Shown here piece by piece: positions 33,388 to 44,770 of a stretch of 64,000 nucleotides of DNA. The position numbers were made by a program, and so were the translations under genes. Each line of letters begins with the position of its first letter. Position 1 is the first letter of the stretch. Location: contig JADNRY010000238.1 in assembly GCA_015501585.1 (NCBI GenBank), forward strand, positions 1-64,000. The letters are read 5' to 3'. The stretch comes from Rhodocollybia butyracea. Lineage: Eukaryota > Basidiomycota > Agaricomycetes > Agaricales > Omphalotaceae. The notes under the pieces were generated by a model, which saw only the letters and a program-made list of their open reading frames with translations, was not told the origin of the DNA and did not search any database.

Positions 33388-33930
33388 CACTACGGAAAGG
33401 AAAAACAATTAATTTGATTGTTCAAAACACAATCTAAATGATTGTCTTGCACTCATATTGATTGTCTCAACCATTCTTAATGATTGTCCAGTCTACTCAA
33501 AAGGATTGTCTGATACCTTCATATTGATTGTTTGAACCAGTCTTATTGATTGTCTGAACCAATCTCAATGATTGGCTAAATCACTCTTAAAACTTGTCTG
33601 AACTATTTTCAATGATTGTCCTAACCTTTCAATATGATAGTCTGAACCACTCTATATACCAGTTCTGAACAATCTATATGATTGTCAAAAACACTCCAAA
33701 TGATGGTATGAAACACTCAAATTGACTGTTCTGGACAGTCTAAATGATTGTTTTTGGAAATGGGTCACAGTGTCTTGAGACAATCATTTGGATTGTTCAG
33801 CAATCACTCTGAGTGCTTGATACAATCAATTGAACTGCCTTGGACACTCTATCTAAGTGTCTTGGGCAATCATTTCAAGCGTGTAGGATTCATTTGGAGT
33901 GTCTTACACCATCACTTTGATGGTTTTCAA
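33388..33930 (+). repeat. Left terminus and subterminal array of the CACTA-like element
   Basis: Begins CACTACGGAAAGG at 33388, followed by about twenty degenerate copies, roughly 25 bp each, of an ATGATTGTCTGAACCA motif, first direct and later inverted (GACAATCATTTGGATTG). The array matches 1-216 in order. In CACTA elements such arrays bind the element-encoded accessory protein. Confidence 0.75.
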
Positions 33931-35910
33931 GTTTCTGAAGGGACAATAAAAGTATATCTATTACAATACCTACTACTTATCTCCAAATCCCACTTAGATA
34001 ACAAGGCCAGAAGCAAGAGCAAAGGGTTCAATATTGACATACCAAATTGCTTACCAACACTGTAAACGCGTCATTGATGGTGCTGGAGCAACAATGAACA
34101 GAAGAACAATAGGAGAAATAGAATGACTTACTGGATACATGTAGCGAGTTCATCAAGTAGAGACCCGGCAAGAGCGCAGAAAGAATCTCTTCAATAGTCA
34201 GATAAATCAGTAATGAAAGGGTACACGTGAGGAGCAGGACTTACGATTGAAGTCACTGAACGGGTATGCACACATGTGTTTGCGAGCGGCGGGACTTATG
34301 ACTGAAAACACTGAATGGGAGCTCTCGCATGCATTGGTATCATACTTCCGTGTGCAGAGGCAACGGCAACAGCAATGCAGGCCTCGCCGCGCCGCCAACT
34401 ACCGTCACACAACGGCGAAACCTGACCCGCCGCTCAACCCCTAACTGATACTTTCAAAAATTGTACGAAAAAATGCAATAAAAAAACCTTTACTATCACC
34501 TACGTAACGGACAAACTGTGGTCCGTCGCTTAAGACCATCATATGCATGTGACCTTTGCCTCTGTACACAGAAATACGGCAAATCAGTAAAGAAACGATC
34601 CACGTGAGGGGCGGGAGACTTACAACTGAAGTCACTGAACGGATACGCTCACACGCGTTGGTGTACCTGCGTGGAGCTGATGAATGTTGATTGATGAGAG
34701 CCATCGCCAAAGTTGCAAGCGTTACGGCCTTTGGGGTTGCTGGCGTTGAAACAGAATGCACCTACGCCGCGCTGCCTTGACTTGCTGTGGACGAAGAGGT
34801 AGGGCATTGAGCTGAGGGACCAGGAGCAGCATTCGGGAGGAGAACAGTTGGTAGCCTGTTCATGCGGCCTTGCGATTGCGGCTGGCAAATGCAGCTGCCA
34901 GCGGAGCATGCCATTGGAACAAAAGGGTTGGGGGAGTGAGAGCCAGGAAAGGAAGAGGATTTAAGGTGAAGCGTACCTCGATATGCTCAGAACGACCGGT
35001 AGCCGTCGACCCCGATTCCACAAGGTTTTTGAGGCCTTCAAATCGGAGATTACGTTGCCCTGGTGCTCGTCCTAACAATGGCGTCAAGTCGTGTTCGATA
35101 GTCGCGGCCCCATGTCCAAGGAAGCTGAGCTTGATGTTAAAAAATACCTAGCAAACGCCCCGTCGTGAGCAATGGCTATGTTGGCGTTGAAAGTACCTAC
35201 CGAATATCGGTTATGGCTTACACTATCGAGAACAAGAAACTTGAGCAAAGGCAATCTTCAAGAAAATGTAGATCATTAGTATAATGATTTCCGAGCGGTA
35301 CGAGCGAAAAAGCCCACCTCCAAGCGACCTCCAAGCGACTCAACGAAATCGAAACCTTTGGCTCAGTATCAGAATTGCTTTGTGATACAAACTTGAAGCG
35401 GTGCGAGGGGGCAGAAAAGCTAAAGTAGAAGGTACCCATTCAGCGGTTGTGTTCACGGATATAAGAGAACAACCAGAAACCAATTGCGCATGGGTCAGTG
35501 GTGGTGGTGGTACTGCGCGAAGTTCAACTGACATGACGTGATCATGTGATCTGTCATTTCCGTTCCGTTTATTTCGATCATTCTATTCGTCCAATCCAGT
35601 GTCCTTCGAGTCCACCGACTTGAACAACGTTGCACCACCTTCAATAGTTGCGTATACCAGAATTCTCGAGAGCAAAGAAAACATTCACTCACAGGAAGTC
35701 TGGATTTGCTGATGAGCGCCCGGAGTCGAGGTAGCCGTATGAGCTGTATGACATTCTGTGATCCGAGATTTGTTAACAAAGTAATTTTTCTTCTACCAGC
35801 ACATTACCTGCAACTTGAGAATAAGTAGTTTTTCTTTTGCTACGTGTTGCAATCTCAATTGATATCAATACAAAGCAAACGCTATCACTCATATGCAGAG
35901 AGTCGACACC
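33931..35910. other. No gene recognised; contains a diverged direct duplication
   Basis: About 34195-34300 and 34575-34665 share GAAGTCACTGAACGG and CACGTGAGG-type segments in the same order, suggesting an old tandem duplication. Open frames at 34870-35151 (plus) and 35495-35779 (minus) are uncharacterised and lack motifs I know. Confidence 0.35.
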
Positions 35911-35915
35911 TGTAA

Positions 35916-36221
35916 CATCAGGAAAAGCTGTTTTGCTAGGTGACCCCAGAGTGGCCTAAAGCAAACTAGGTGACCTATGAATCCTATGGCATCCTAGGAA
36001 TTTGGGCTCGTCCCTTGCCAATCAAGGCTCTTGAGGATTCCCTAGGTATCCTAGGCAAACCCAGGGCAAGCCTAGGTCTGCCCAGGTTTGCCTAGAGAAT
36101 CCTCAAGAGCCTTGACTGGCAAGGGACGAGCCCAAAATCCTAGGATGTCATAGGATTCATAGGTCACCTAGTTTGCTTTAGGCCACTCTGGGTCACCTAG
36201 GCAAAAACAGCTTTCCTGATG
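35916..36221. mobile_element. Palindromic MITE, copy 2 (306 bp, TSD AA)
   Basis: Same termini as copy 1 (CATCAGGAAAAGC ... GCTTTCCTGATG), shorter because central arm sequence is lost. Flanked by AA at 35914-35915 and 36222-36223. Confidence 0.9.
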
Positions 36222-36419
36222 AATGCTAGAGTGACACAGTCACGTAGCGCAACACGGGAAATGTGAGAGAAGAGGTGTACTCGAGAGAACCGTTATAAAC
36301 CGGGGGGAATTTGATTCACGGGAACCTACTATCTACCTACAGCAAAGTACTCTACCTTATATACCTTTCTTGAGATATTACTATAAGTAGATATTACTAT
36401 ATAAATACGAAACAATAGT

Positions 36420-37158
36420 CTCGTGATACCATCCGTTTCCGGTGAAACCCATAAATGGGTAGTACCCCGTCAACGTCTGGGCTTTTCCATGGTCGATTTG
36501 GCAGAGTGTTGCTTTCCGTGCGCATCGGACTCTCAGTTACCGTGTGGGAAACTTCGTTTGAGCTATCGCTGCAGTGATATCAGTGCAATAGCTTGTAGTT
36601 TCTTGTAGTTTTCAAGTACGCAATGAACGATATTAAATAAACTCCAGCCTGAGAACCATAGAATGAATGCACTTCATAGCTGCTTCTGTGAGGCATTCAA
36701 GTTGAAATAAAGTAAAGCTACTGCAAGTCATACTGCAGTGGTGCAGACTCAAGAAAGACTCAAGCACTAAGGCAAGTTGAAGGCAAGTCCAGAGGCTACT
36801 GGTCCATCACAGACGCCGCAAGCAAGCATACCTGCAGAGGCTTGCTGCCTTTAAAGTTTAGATGGATCCCACTTGCTTGACTCAAGATACTGTTTAAAAG
36901 CATTTAATGGCCTGCTAGTTTAATATGTTTCATTGTAAGTAGCTAATAGCTATTTTATGTACTTGAAAACTACAAGAAACTACAAGCTATTGCACTGATA
37001 TCACTGCAGCGATAGCTCAAACGAAGTTTCCCACACGGTAACTGAGAGTCCGATGCGCACGGAAAGCAATGCCCGGCCAAATCGACTGTGGAAAAGCCCA
37101 GACGTTGACAGAGTACTACCCATTTATGGGTTTCACCGGAAACGGATGGTATCACGAG
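36420..37158. mobile_element. 739-bp element with about 195-bp terminal inverted repeats (TSD AGT)
   Basis: Left and right about 195 bp are near-identical in inverted orientation, beginning CTCGTGATACCATCC. Flanks are AGT (36417-36419 and 37159-37161). The matching 61-residue frames in both repeats (36423-36608 plus, 36970-37155 minus) are the same sequence seen twice, not genes. The centre (36620-36955) is unique and non-coding. Confidence 0.82.
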
Positions 37159-37260
37159 AGTAATGAAACAAGTAAGTAAAGAGCAAATTATCTACTAAAG
37201 TTTGATGAGTAAAGGAAAGTGTTAGACGCCTGCGTAACGAGTCACAACTCCGTTACAACA

Positions 37261-40200
37261 CCCTAATACTCAGAACCAAATTCTGCATGCTGTTGGACAA
37301 GAGATTCTTGATAGACTACCATCTTCTGGCTGTTCCCTTTGACATATGTCAAAAAACTTTCTTCAGCTCCTTCACCATGTCCTCCAGCGCCGCCAGTCCC
37401 GCGGACTTCGACTTTTAAATCTAATTATAACAACCCGTACTCTGACTCTGACTCACGACCTCTGGGAAGCCTGGCTGCACTAAACCCGACATATCCGCCA
37501 TATGTGCCGCCGGGTCCCCACCAACAGGATATTATCAATCTCCTCCTCCTCCTGCGCCATGTATAATAATTATGGTCTGCCTCCTGCGGGACCAGTCATG
37601 GTATCAGGTTCTGCTCCACCTGCCCGCATTGATGGTGATCCACCCAAGAAAAGTAGGTTCGGTGGAATGAGCAACACAGTAAGTATTAATAAAAACTTTT
37701 TTGGTTCTCAAATGAAAGAAATCTGAATGAACATTTTGAACAGCTGGCTATCGCTGTTGACCGCTGCTGTTGGAGGTCTTGGTTTCGGAGCTGGATCGGC
37801 TATTGGATCTGACGTTAACTTGTTAATATTTGTTCCGCATCGGTCTCCTCTTCACGCCGCATCACTATGCCGACAATTAAGGACTGCCAGACATTCCGTC
37901 TACCACCTCTCCTGCATTGTTCCAGCCGTCTAGGATTGTATTCAGGGGATGCGTTGCCTACTCTTGCATAGGCCCAAACCGCTAGGCCTATGAAAATCCA
38001 GTATTTCAGAATTGGTTGTTTATTATCTGACACAGACTGACAGGTTTTATCCCATCAATTGTTTGATCTTACTATTTATCCTTCATCAATTAATCCCACC
38101 TCTCTCTTCTTCCTTCTCCCAGTCGATGGCTTATATTGTGTGACTAAAATGTTGCCGGCGAGTGCAACAAGTGTTGAGCAGGTGTTAAGCTTGTTGTATT
38201 ATTCTTATCTATCTACTCTAGACTAGTCTCTAGCCCACATCTTAGATTTAATATCTTCAAACTGAGATATATCATTACCACCACATTGGACCAGACTGGA
38301 AGACCCCACCGTCCTCGCTAACACCAATATTTCTTACTTCAGTGGTGACCACTGCAGGGGAATCAGTTTTCCAAGGTCCTCTCCTATAAAGCTATGTGTT
38401 TCGTTACTTTCTAGTTCAGTTACTTTCATTTCAAACACATAAAAATGTCGCTCTATCCGCCGCCGGATGGAGTGTACAATGTACGCGTTCCTATGCTGAT
38501 GCCATGCAAACAACAGGTTAGGTCGCCAACTCACCGCATTACCCTCACTAGGTTGCTGAGTGGTGATTCCACACCTCTCACCTACCAGGCAGCCCCACTG
38601 TCTAGACAGCCACTGGGCAACTCTAACACCTGCTGTGCCTGTGGGATGCATCGCAAAACGCCACAACATGTGCTCTTGCAGTGCACAAAGCCTGTCAGGG
38701 TTCCAGCCCTACGACAGGACTTCCTCAACACAATTGCTCCTTACTTTCCCCTTCCCCAGGGTAGGGCATTCTCAGATTCAGATGCCCAATTACAACTATC
38801 TTCAAAGGTTTATCTTTCATTGGACTCAGGGGGCTCCTACGGCAAGTACATTCATGAGGTAAGTGTGTGTTGGATGTGGGGCGGCGCGGAAGGCACGGAG
38901 GGTGAGAAGACGGAGGACAGCGACCACGAGTAGATAGCTACCTACACACATTTTTTTGTATATTTTCCTCCGTGGTGCACTGCAGTCTACCTTCCTCTCA
39001 GCGGGTCGAGCTCGCTGCAGCATGGCCGTGTGGGGCCGGCTGTTCCCAAGTGGGACGGCGGAGCCAAGTATTTAAATCTATCTATCTTTCTATCACCTCA
39101 TCACAACAGCCCGCACATCGAAGATTACCTTAACCACATCATTCTTCATGCCTCTCACGCTCTCTCATGCCGGTGAGACAGACAAGGACCTTATGGTCAA
39201 GTATATCATCATGTATGCTTCGGCTCAGTCAAGAATATTATTAGAGACATGGACAAGTTCAACACCAACAAACCTCTCAGTTGGACAGAGGCAAGAAACA
39301 CTTTATACAACCTATACGGATCTATGAACGCACCAATACAGCATTCTGAGGAGCACTTGACTGAATTTTGTAAATTTCAATCAGCTAAGTCTTCATTTGC
39401 CTCACTAGCAGATATCAAAATGTACTACCAAGAATTTATAGCGCGGCTTGATTACTGACAAGCGTTACAATTACTTATTTGTTCTTGGTATTCCTCGCAC
39501 AATGAAACAAGATGAACTGTACTGCGGACAATCCCCCTGTGCTAGCAGACAGCCTTGATATGCTCCGTGCGAGATTTGATGAGAAATCGGTTATTTACGA
39601 CGAGTGGAAGCTTGGTTCTAGCAAACAAGCTAAGTCATATTTTGGTCACAGCGTGACTATACCAGAAAATTCTTTAGTGCACACTGCAGATAAATTTACA
39701 AGTGCTAACGTTCCTTGAGCCGTTCCCCAGTCTACCAGACTCTCATCGGACATGTCCACTACGGATGAGGTATCCCAGAGACTCAACACTCTCATGCTAT
39801 CTGCGACTACTTTGATGCAAAATAACACTGGTGCGCGCCGAATTGATTTTGATCCTGTTGTGTATTTTATATGCGGTAATTCTTGTGGTCCAGACGGAGT
39901 GCATGCTGTTCAACTTCTGACCTTTGATACTCAAGAATCTAGATACATTGTGTCTAGTGGTGAACTCCCCACCGTTCCTGGCGGATGGAACGGTGGGTTA
40001 GCTGCGTACCTTTGATATCTACAGACGTCCTCTGTCACTGCGGCACCTACCCGTAATGAGCCTCCTCACTTATGAACTACTCATTCACCAGTTTTGATGT
40101 ACAATAACTCCAAGGTACTTACAGCAACTAGACATGTGATTCCAAAGCCTGTTTCACAAATGGAGATTTCTAAGAATTTGAGCATGAACCGTTCCGAGCA

Positions 40201-41640
40201 AGCCAAGACCACTGGAACGACTCCACCACTTCGGAAAATTATTACTCCGGAACCTCAGCAACCGCACAAAGTGTCCCACCACAAGTTTCATATCACTGAC
40301 AAGTCTACTGTGTGAGTCCCAGGTGTTCCAAGAGCTTTGGAAAAATTCCTAGGAGGGTCTGGGGATGTTAAAACGATGGATATCGAGTCAACGATGCGTT
40401 CCACTAAGCCTGAAGAAGCGCCAGAATTAATTTGTGAGCCCCCATCTGGACTGGATAAGTACTTTGAATATCACTACATGTGAGCCCATTATTTGATATG
40501 CCGTTCCCGAGAGAGCCATGGACACCAGCTTGACGCCACCATCTCCATCTCAGAAAATTACTCCCCCAGCATTATAGCAACCCTGCATAGTGCATCAGCA
40601 ACAAGTTCAAGCTTCTAACAAGTCTACAGTGATCCTAGGGTGTCCCTACTACTGTCTCGGAAAATTTCCTAGGAGGTTCTAGGGATGTGCGGAAGACGGA
40701 TATTGAGTTGACATCGAGTTTTGAGCCAGCTAAGTGTTATTTTACTTTGGATGTGCAAAGGCTAGTTGACATCTCAGACATTGCCCGAGTTTAATCCCCA
40801 GCCACTGGCACCAAGACTTTTGGTGGAGGATATGCGCATCAAATCTGACGAGTACTGAAGCTATGATATCAGCTACATGCAATTCTGCTAATTTAATTCA
40901 TGATTCTACTGTGTTGTCTTCTCCAGATGCTATTTTCGAGTCTGAACCTCGTTCAAGTGCAACTGTGTGCATACCCCAAATGTGTTTGATTACTGCAACT
41001 TCCCTCTAGCACTTACTACTCTACCATTGTGTTTCGAGACGCTACACTTGTCCCTAATGTTGTAAAAATTGCTAAGTTGTTATGTGTGTGGTTTCTTTGG
41101 CTCAAATTCAGATTCTGATACCAGATGGGTACAAACTCGTCCACGGCCTCAACAACCACTGAGGATTATCGCTCCAGTGTACCACCAACCCAGCAAAGTG
41201 TCCCAGCGCAACTTACAGATTATTGACAGGTCTAGTATGATCCTAGCTGCCCCAAGAGCTCCAGAAATTTTGTACAAGGTGTTAGGAATGTTACAACAAA
41301 TCCACGAAGCAATCTGATTACCCTGAGTATCACTCCACTTCGCATGTGCAAAGAAAGCTCACACTAGTTTGATTTTACTTATAGGAGATATTCCACTCAC
41401 AGCCGCTTTGTTGCAGTCCATCAAGTTTAATTCCAAATCATTGAGACTCCGGCTGGAGAACGTGCATATCATTGGAGCAATCCCACCAAGGATGTCAGAC
41501 AGCTAAGTATTATTCTGTTAGCCCAATTCGTGATTTTGCACTGTCATCATTTATCGGAGCTGTTTTCAACCCTCAAGAGTGTTTGAGTGCAACCTTGGAA
41601 ATATCTGTCTATTGTGATTGCTGTTAAATCTCTCACCTAC
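37261..41640 (+). pseudogene. Heavily decayed Gypsy-type gag-pol remnants
   Basis: Short plus-strand frames resemble mushroom Gypsy Gag. A Pro/Ser-rich start (37375-37560) includes SDSDSRPLGSLAALNP. Capsid-like text appears at 39249-39500: NKPLSWTEARNTLYNLYGSM, MYYQEFIARLDY, and KRYNYLFVLGIPRTMKQD in a neighbouring frame. Downstream (39500-41640) repeated Ser/Pro/Thr linkers such as ITPEPQQPHKVSHHKFHI recur at about 40230, 40560 and 41180, hinting at tandem duplication of a linker. Stops and shifts are everywhere. The copy is interrupted by the LINE fragment. Protease and reverse transcriptase are not recognisable, so the superfamily call is tentative. Confidence 0.4.
38445..38933 (+). pseudogene. 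3' end of a LINE (non-LTR) element: CCHC tail
   Basis: A 162-residue frame contains TRLLSGDSTPL followed by CCACGMHRKTPQHVLLQC, the Cys-Cys-His-Cys pattern found at the C-terminus of many non-LTR reverse transcriptases. About 140 bp after the stop, the DNA runs into TTTAAATCTATCTATC, a simple repeat tail as many LINEs have. The reverse transcriptase and endonuclease are absent, so this is a 5'-truncated copy inserted into the Gypsy remnant. The flanking text returns to Gag-like sequence at about 39110. Confidence 0.5.
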
Positions 41641-41976
41641 GACCATCAGCGAGGACAGGACAGGTTGCCAGTGTCAACGCCACGATGTAGATGTGCACCT
41701 ACGTGCACCAGATCAAGTGTTGAATCATGAGACTCATTGGAAGCAGGAAGGAATAGTGATCAAGTGAAACAGAAATCAAGGAAATTAAAATTAAGGAACA
41801 ACTTATACCAAAAATAAACCGAACCCATAAAACAGTTACAGCCTTCCCATGGCTAAACCGAAGAGTGGGTTCAATAGAATACATGCTAAGGGTCCTGCAG
41901 AAATGTATTTTGGGTGGATCAGGTGCATTGATAGGTGGAGGAATGGCCAGTAAATAATAATGGCCATCAGTGATTT

Positions 41977-43097
41977 TAGGGTTTGAAGGTCTAATTCAAT
42001 GGACTGCAGAAAACTGATGAATTGCACTGAACTGAACCGCAAAATGAACTGATGATAGATGGACCGGTCCATGATTTAAACCTGGTCCAGTTCATGGTTC
42101 ATCAAAATCTCAGAAAAAAAGTGAACCACAAAGAATCAGTTTAAACCGGTCTAAACCGGTACAGCCACATAGCAAAAATAATTTAGATAAATGAGTATAT
42201 TTTCTCCAATTTTGATCAATAAAATTAATATTTTCTAATGGTCTCAAGCAATAAGCTTATACAAAACTGGAAAGACTACTCATAACCTATTGAACAGTAC
42301 CATGCAACAAGTCTGAGAGCCTGACATGATGCAATACACTATCCATGGTCTGTTTTAACAGATGACCAATGACTGCCAAACCTGGAAAGCATTTCATCAG
42401 GAAAAGCCGTTTTTGCCTAGGTGACCCCAGAATGGCCTAAAGCAAACTAGGTGACCTATGAATCCTATGGCATCCTAGGAATTTGGGCTCGTCCCTTGCC
42501 AGTCAAGGCTCTTGAGGATTCCCTAGGGTATCCTAGGCAAACCCAGGGCAAGCCTAGGTTTGCCCAGGTTTGCCCAGGTGTTCCCCAGGTGTTCCCCAGG
42601 AGCACCTGGGCAAACCTGGGCAAACCTAGGCTTGCCTAGGGAATCCTCAAGAGCCTTGACTGGCAAGGGACGAGCCCAAATTCCTAGGATGCCATAGGAT
42701 TCATAGGTCACCTAGTTTGCTTTAGGTCACTCTGGGTTCACCTAGGCAAAAACGGCTTTTCCTGATGTTCTGCATGGTAAAGAGCAGTGTAAGGCAGCCT
42801 AGAGCATATATTGAATGTTTTATATTGATTTATAGTAGTTTCTTACATGGTCTCACTTGTTACATATCTGAATATCTTTCATGCATGTGCAGTTTAAATC
42901 AGTTTAAACCGGTATGCACCAGTTTAAATTTGCACTGATTTAAACTGCATGAACCAGGATGAATTGGACCAGTGGACCAGTGCAATCAGTGCAGGTCCAT
43001 GGTTCATACAGATTTAGGTTTTTTATGGACTGGTCCAATTCATGATTCATTGAATTTTTGGTAAATAAACTGAATTGGATTGGACCTTCAAACCCTA
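41977..43097. mobile_element. hAT-type inverted-repeat element (TSD AGTGATTT) holding a MITE
   Basis: Ends TAGGGTTTGAAGGTC and GACCTTCAAACCCTA are flanked by the 8-bp AGTGATTT (41969-41976 and 43098-43105). Inverted homology is extensive (CATGAATTGGACCAG-like arms, AAACCGGTTTAAACC-like motifs). TAGGG ends and 8-bp duplications are typical of hAT. Without the nested MITE at 42395-42767 it is about 0.75 kb and non-coding. The empty target is seen at 11914-11962. Confidence 0.85.
42395..42767. mobile_element. Palindromic MITE, copy 3 (373 bp, TSD TT)
   Basis: Full-length copy with the same termini as copy 1, flanked by TT (42393-42394, 42768-42769). It is nested inside the hAT-type element, so it inserted later. 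Confidence 0.93.
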
Positions 43098-43239
43098 AGT
43101 GATTTTGATGGGCCAAATCACTGATGGCCATTTCTGGCTTGCTGAAAGTGATGTGTCTTCATGTCCAGAAGGCAACTAGATCCTATTTTCTCTGAGGATT
43201 AAATAAATTACCTTCACTCAGACATTAGTCAAAATAATT

Positions 43240-43603
43240 GTCTTAACTCTTGGCACTCTAAATGATTGTTTACTCAAAGGCAATCCAAATAATTGTCCTC
43301 AATAGGAGACAATCTCAGTGATTGTCTTGGGTTGGGCACCCTAAATGATTGTTTGCTCAAGACAATCATTTTGATTGTCCTTAATAGTAGGCAATCCAAA
43401 TGATTGTCTTAAATTGGGCACTCTAAATGATTGCTTACTCAAGACAATCATTTTGATTGTCCTCAATACTAGGCAATCCAAATGATTGTCCTAACTTGTG
43501 GGCATTCTAAATGAGTGTTTGGCAAAAAAACATCTAAATGATTGTTTTTTCAAAAAATGATTGCCTCAGACAATCAAATTCATTGTTTTTCCTTCCCGTA
43601 GTG
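43240..43603 (+). repeat. Right subterminal array and terminus of the CACTA-like element
   Basis: Repeats of AAATGATTGTCTTAAATTGGGC type alternate with their inverse and end CCTTCCCGTAGTG at 43603. The array matches 12640-13018 closely, marking both as the right end type. Confidence 0.75.
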
Positions 43604-44770
43604 TCTAGTATCTCCATATTGTAGCCATGCTTGTCTGAAGGAAACGGCTGATGAGTTGCTGTTGCATGACGATTCATCCTCTTGCCCAGAATAGCTAAAC
43701 GATGTGTCCTGGGCGTGAAGTGTTTTTTGGTGATCTTACCACCTTGTCAGCGAGAAGGCGGCATGAGGGGATCCAAAGAGACACTGGAACAAGAGCAAGA
43801 GCTTTTGGCGGGTGAGCTGCCCAGACTGAGGCGCGCACAAAGACGGCTCAAAGCGTTTTTGGAAGGCGTTGAAGGAGGTGAGGAAACTTGAATCTGAAGC
43901 TAAATTTGAAAATTGATACATTAAAGAAATAAAATAAAATGCTTACCTGACTGGATCGCAAATCCATGTCCATATTGTTGTCATCCTTGTGGCCAGCGAC
44001 AATGCCAGGGGCGTCATTGTCCTCATCCTCATTGTTGCCGCGACACTCTGCTTGATGGTGCTCATTGTCAGAGCCACTGCCTAAAGTTGCACAAGAGCAT
44101 AAGGTCTGGTAGTAGAAAAAAAAAGTTGCAATTACCTTCAAAGGTTTCCTGGAATAACAGAGCATCTGGGTACTTGTCAAGAGGACCATCCAGATCTTGG
44201 TCGTCCTGTTCCTCTTCGTCAAGAAGAGGAACTGGGCTATTGCATTGACTGTCAAGGTCATTGCTGCCATCAAGTCCTTCAAGGTCTTGGCCGGCAGTGT
44301 TGTCATTGTCATTGTCATTGTCCCCTTGGGCCTCTCGCATGGCCCTAGCACGTTCATGAATGGCTATGTAGGGAAGTTAGAAAAAAGTAAATAAAATACC
44401 AATAAAACATACCTGCGTCTCAGGCTTGTTGAGCCTTTTGCTGAGACTTTTGTTGGGCCTCCTTCTTTTGCAAAAGCGCCAAAGCCTCGAGGTCAACCTC
44501 CTTCTTCTTGGCAGGAGCGTTGGCACTGACTACTTGCGCTGCTGCTCGAGTCCTTGCTTTCGGTCCAGAATTGGCGGCGGCGGCAGCAGCAGAAGCTCGT
44601 GTCTTCTTGACAGCTAATAAAATTGAGGAAAAGAATATGTAAAAAAATTAGCCAACAGGAAAGAGCAATGATACTAAGACACTCACTTGGAGTAACGGTG
44701 GCAGTAGAAGCTAGGACAGGAACAATAAGCAGGTGAAATATACATACACTACAAGAAACTTACCAGGCAT
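43604..44770 (-). pseudogene. Truncated multi-exon gene of unknown function (possibly DUF6532-like)
   Basis: Starts at ATG 44770 (MPG), followed by at least three introns with GTAAGT/GTGAGT starts. The second and third exons are Ala/Lys-rich (RASAAAAAANSGPKARTRAA, DLEALALLQKKEAQQKSQ). Then come AIHERARAMREAQG, an Asp-rich acidic region (GDNDNDNDNT, LLDEEEQDDQDLDG), and near 43620-43750 a block KITKKHFTPRTHRLAILGKR with QPFPSDKHGYNMEIL. That last block reminds me of mushroom DUF6532 proteins; I am not sure. Two TGA stops (44420-44422 and 43747-43749) stand where Arg is likely. The gene is cut at 43603 by the CACTA-like end; the remainder may lie left of 33388. Confidence 0.5.

Larger units (their letters stand above)
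35911..37260 (+). repeat. Candidate Gypsy LTR interrupted by two elements
   Basis: Begins TGTAA at 35911, resumes after the MITE as AATGCTAGAGTGACACAGTC, and ends CGTTACAACA at 37260. Without the MITE (35916-36221) and the 739-bp element (36420-37158) about 300 bp remain. The sequence just after it leads into a gag-like leader and ATG near 37375. No second LTR was found. Confidence 0.4.
33388..43603 (+). mobile_element. Probable 10.2-kb CACTA-like element carrying nested elements
   Basis: Two ends of the same family face each other: CACTACGG at 33388 and CCGTAGTG at 43603. The first 30 or so bases are shared, while the subterminal arrays differ between left and right. The flanking triplets are TAT and TCT, so the duplication is imperfect. 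No CACTA transposase is visible; the interior holds Gypsy remnants, a LINE fragment, two palindromic MITEs, a long-TIR element and a hAT-type element. Alternatively the ends belong to two separate truncated elements. Confidence 0.55.

Noticed and set aside
44749..44760. CACTACAAGAAAC as a CACTA terminus
   Set aside because: It lies at a predicted 5' splice site of the minus-strand gene, has no inverted partner and lacks the subterminal array.
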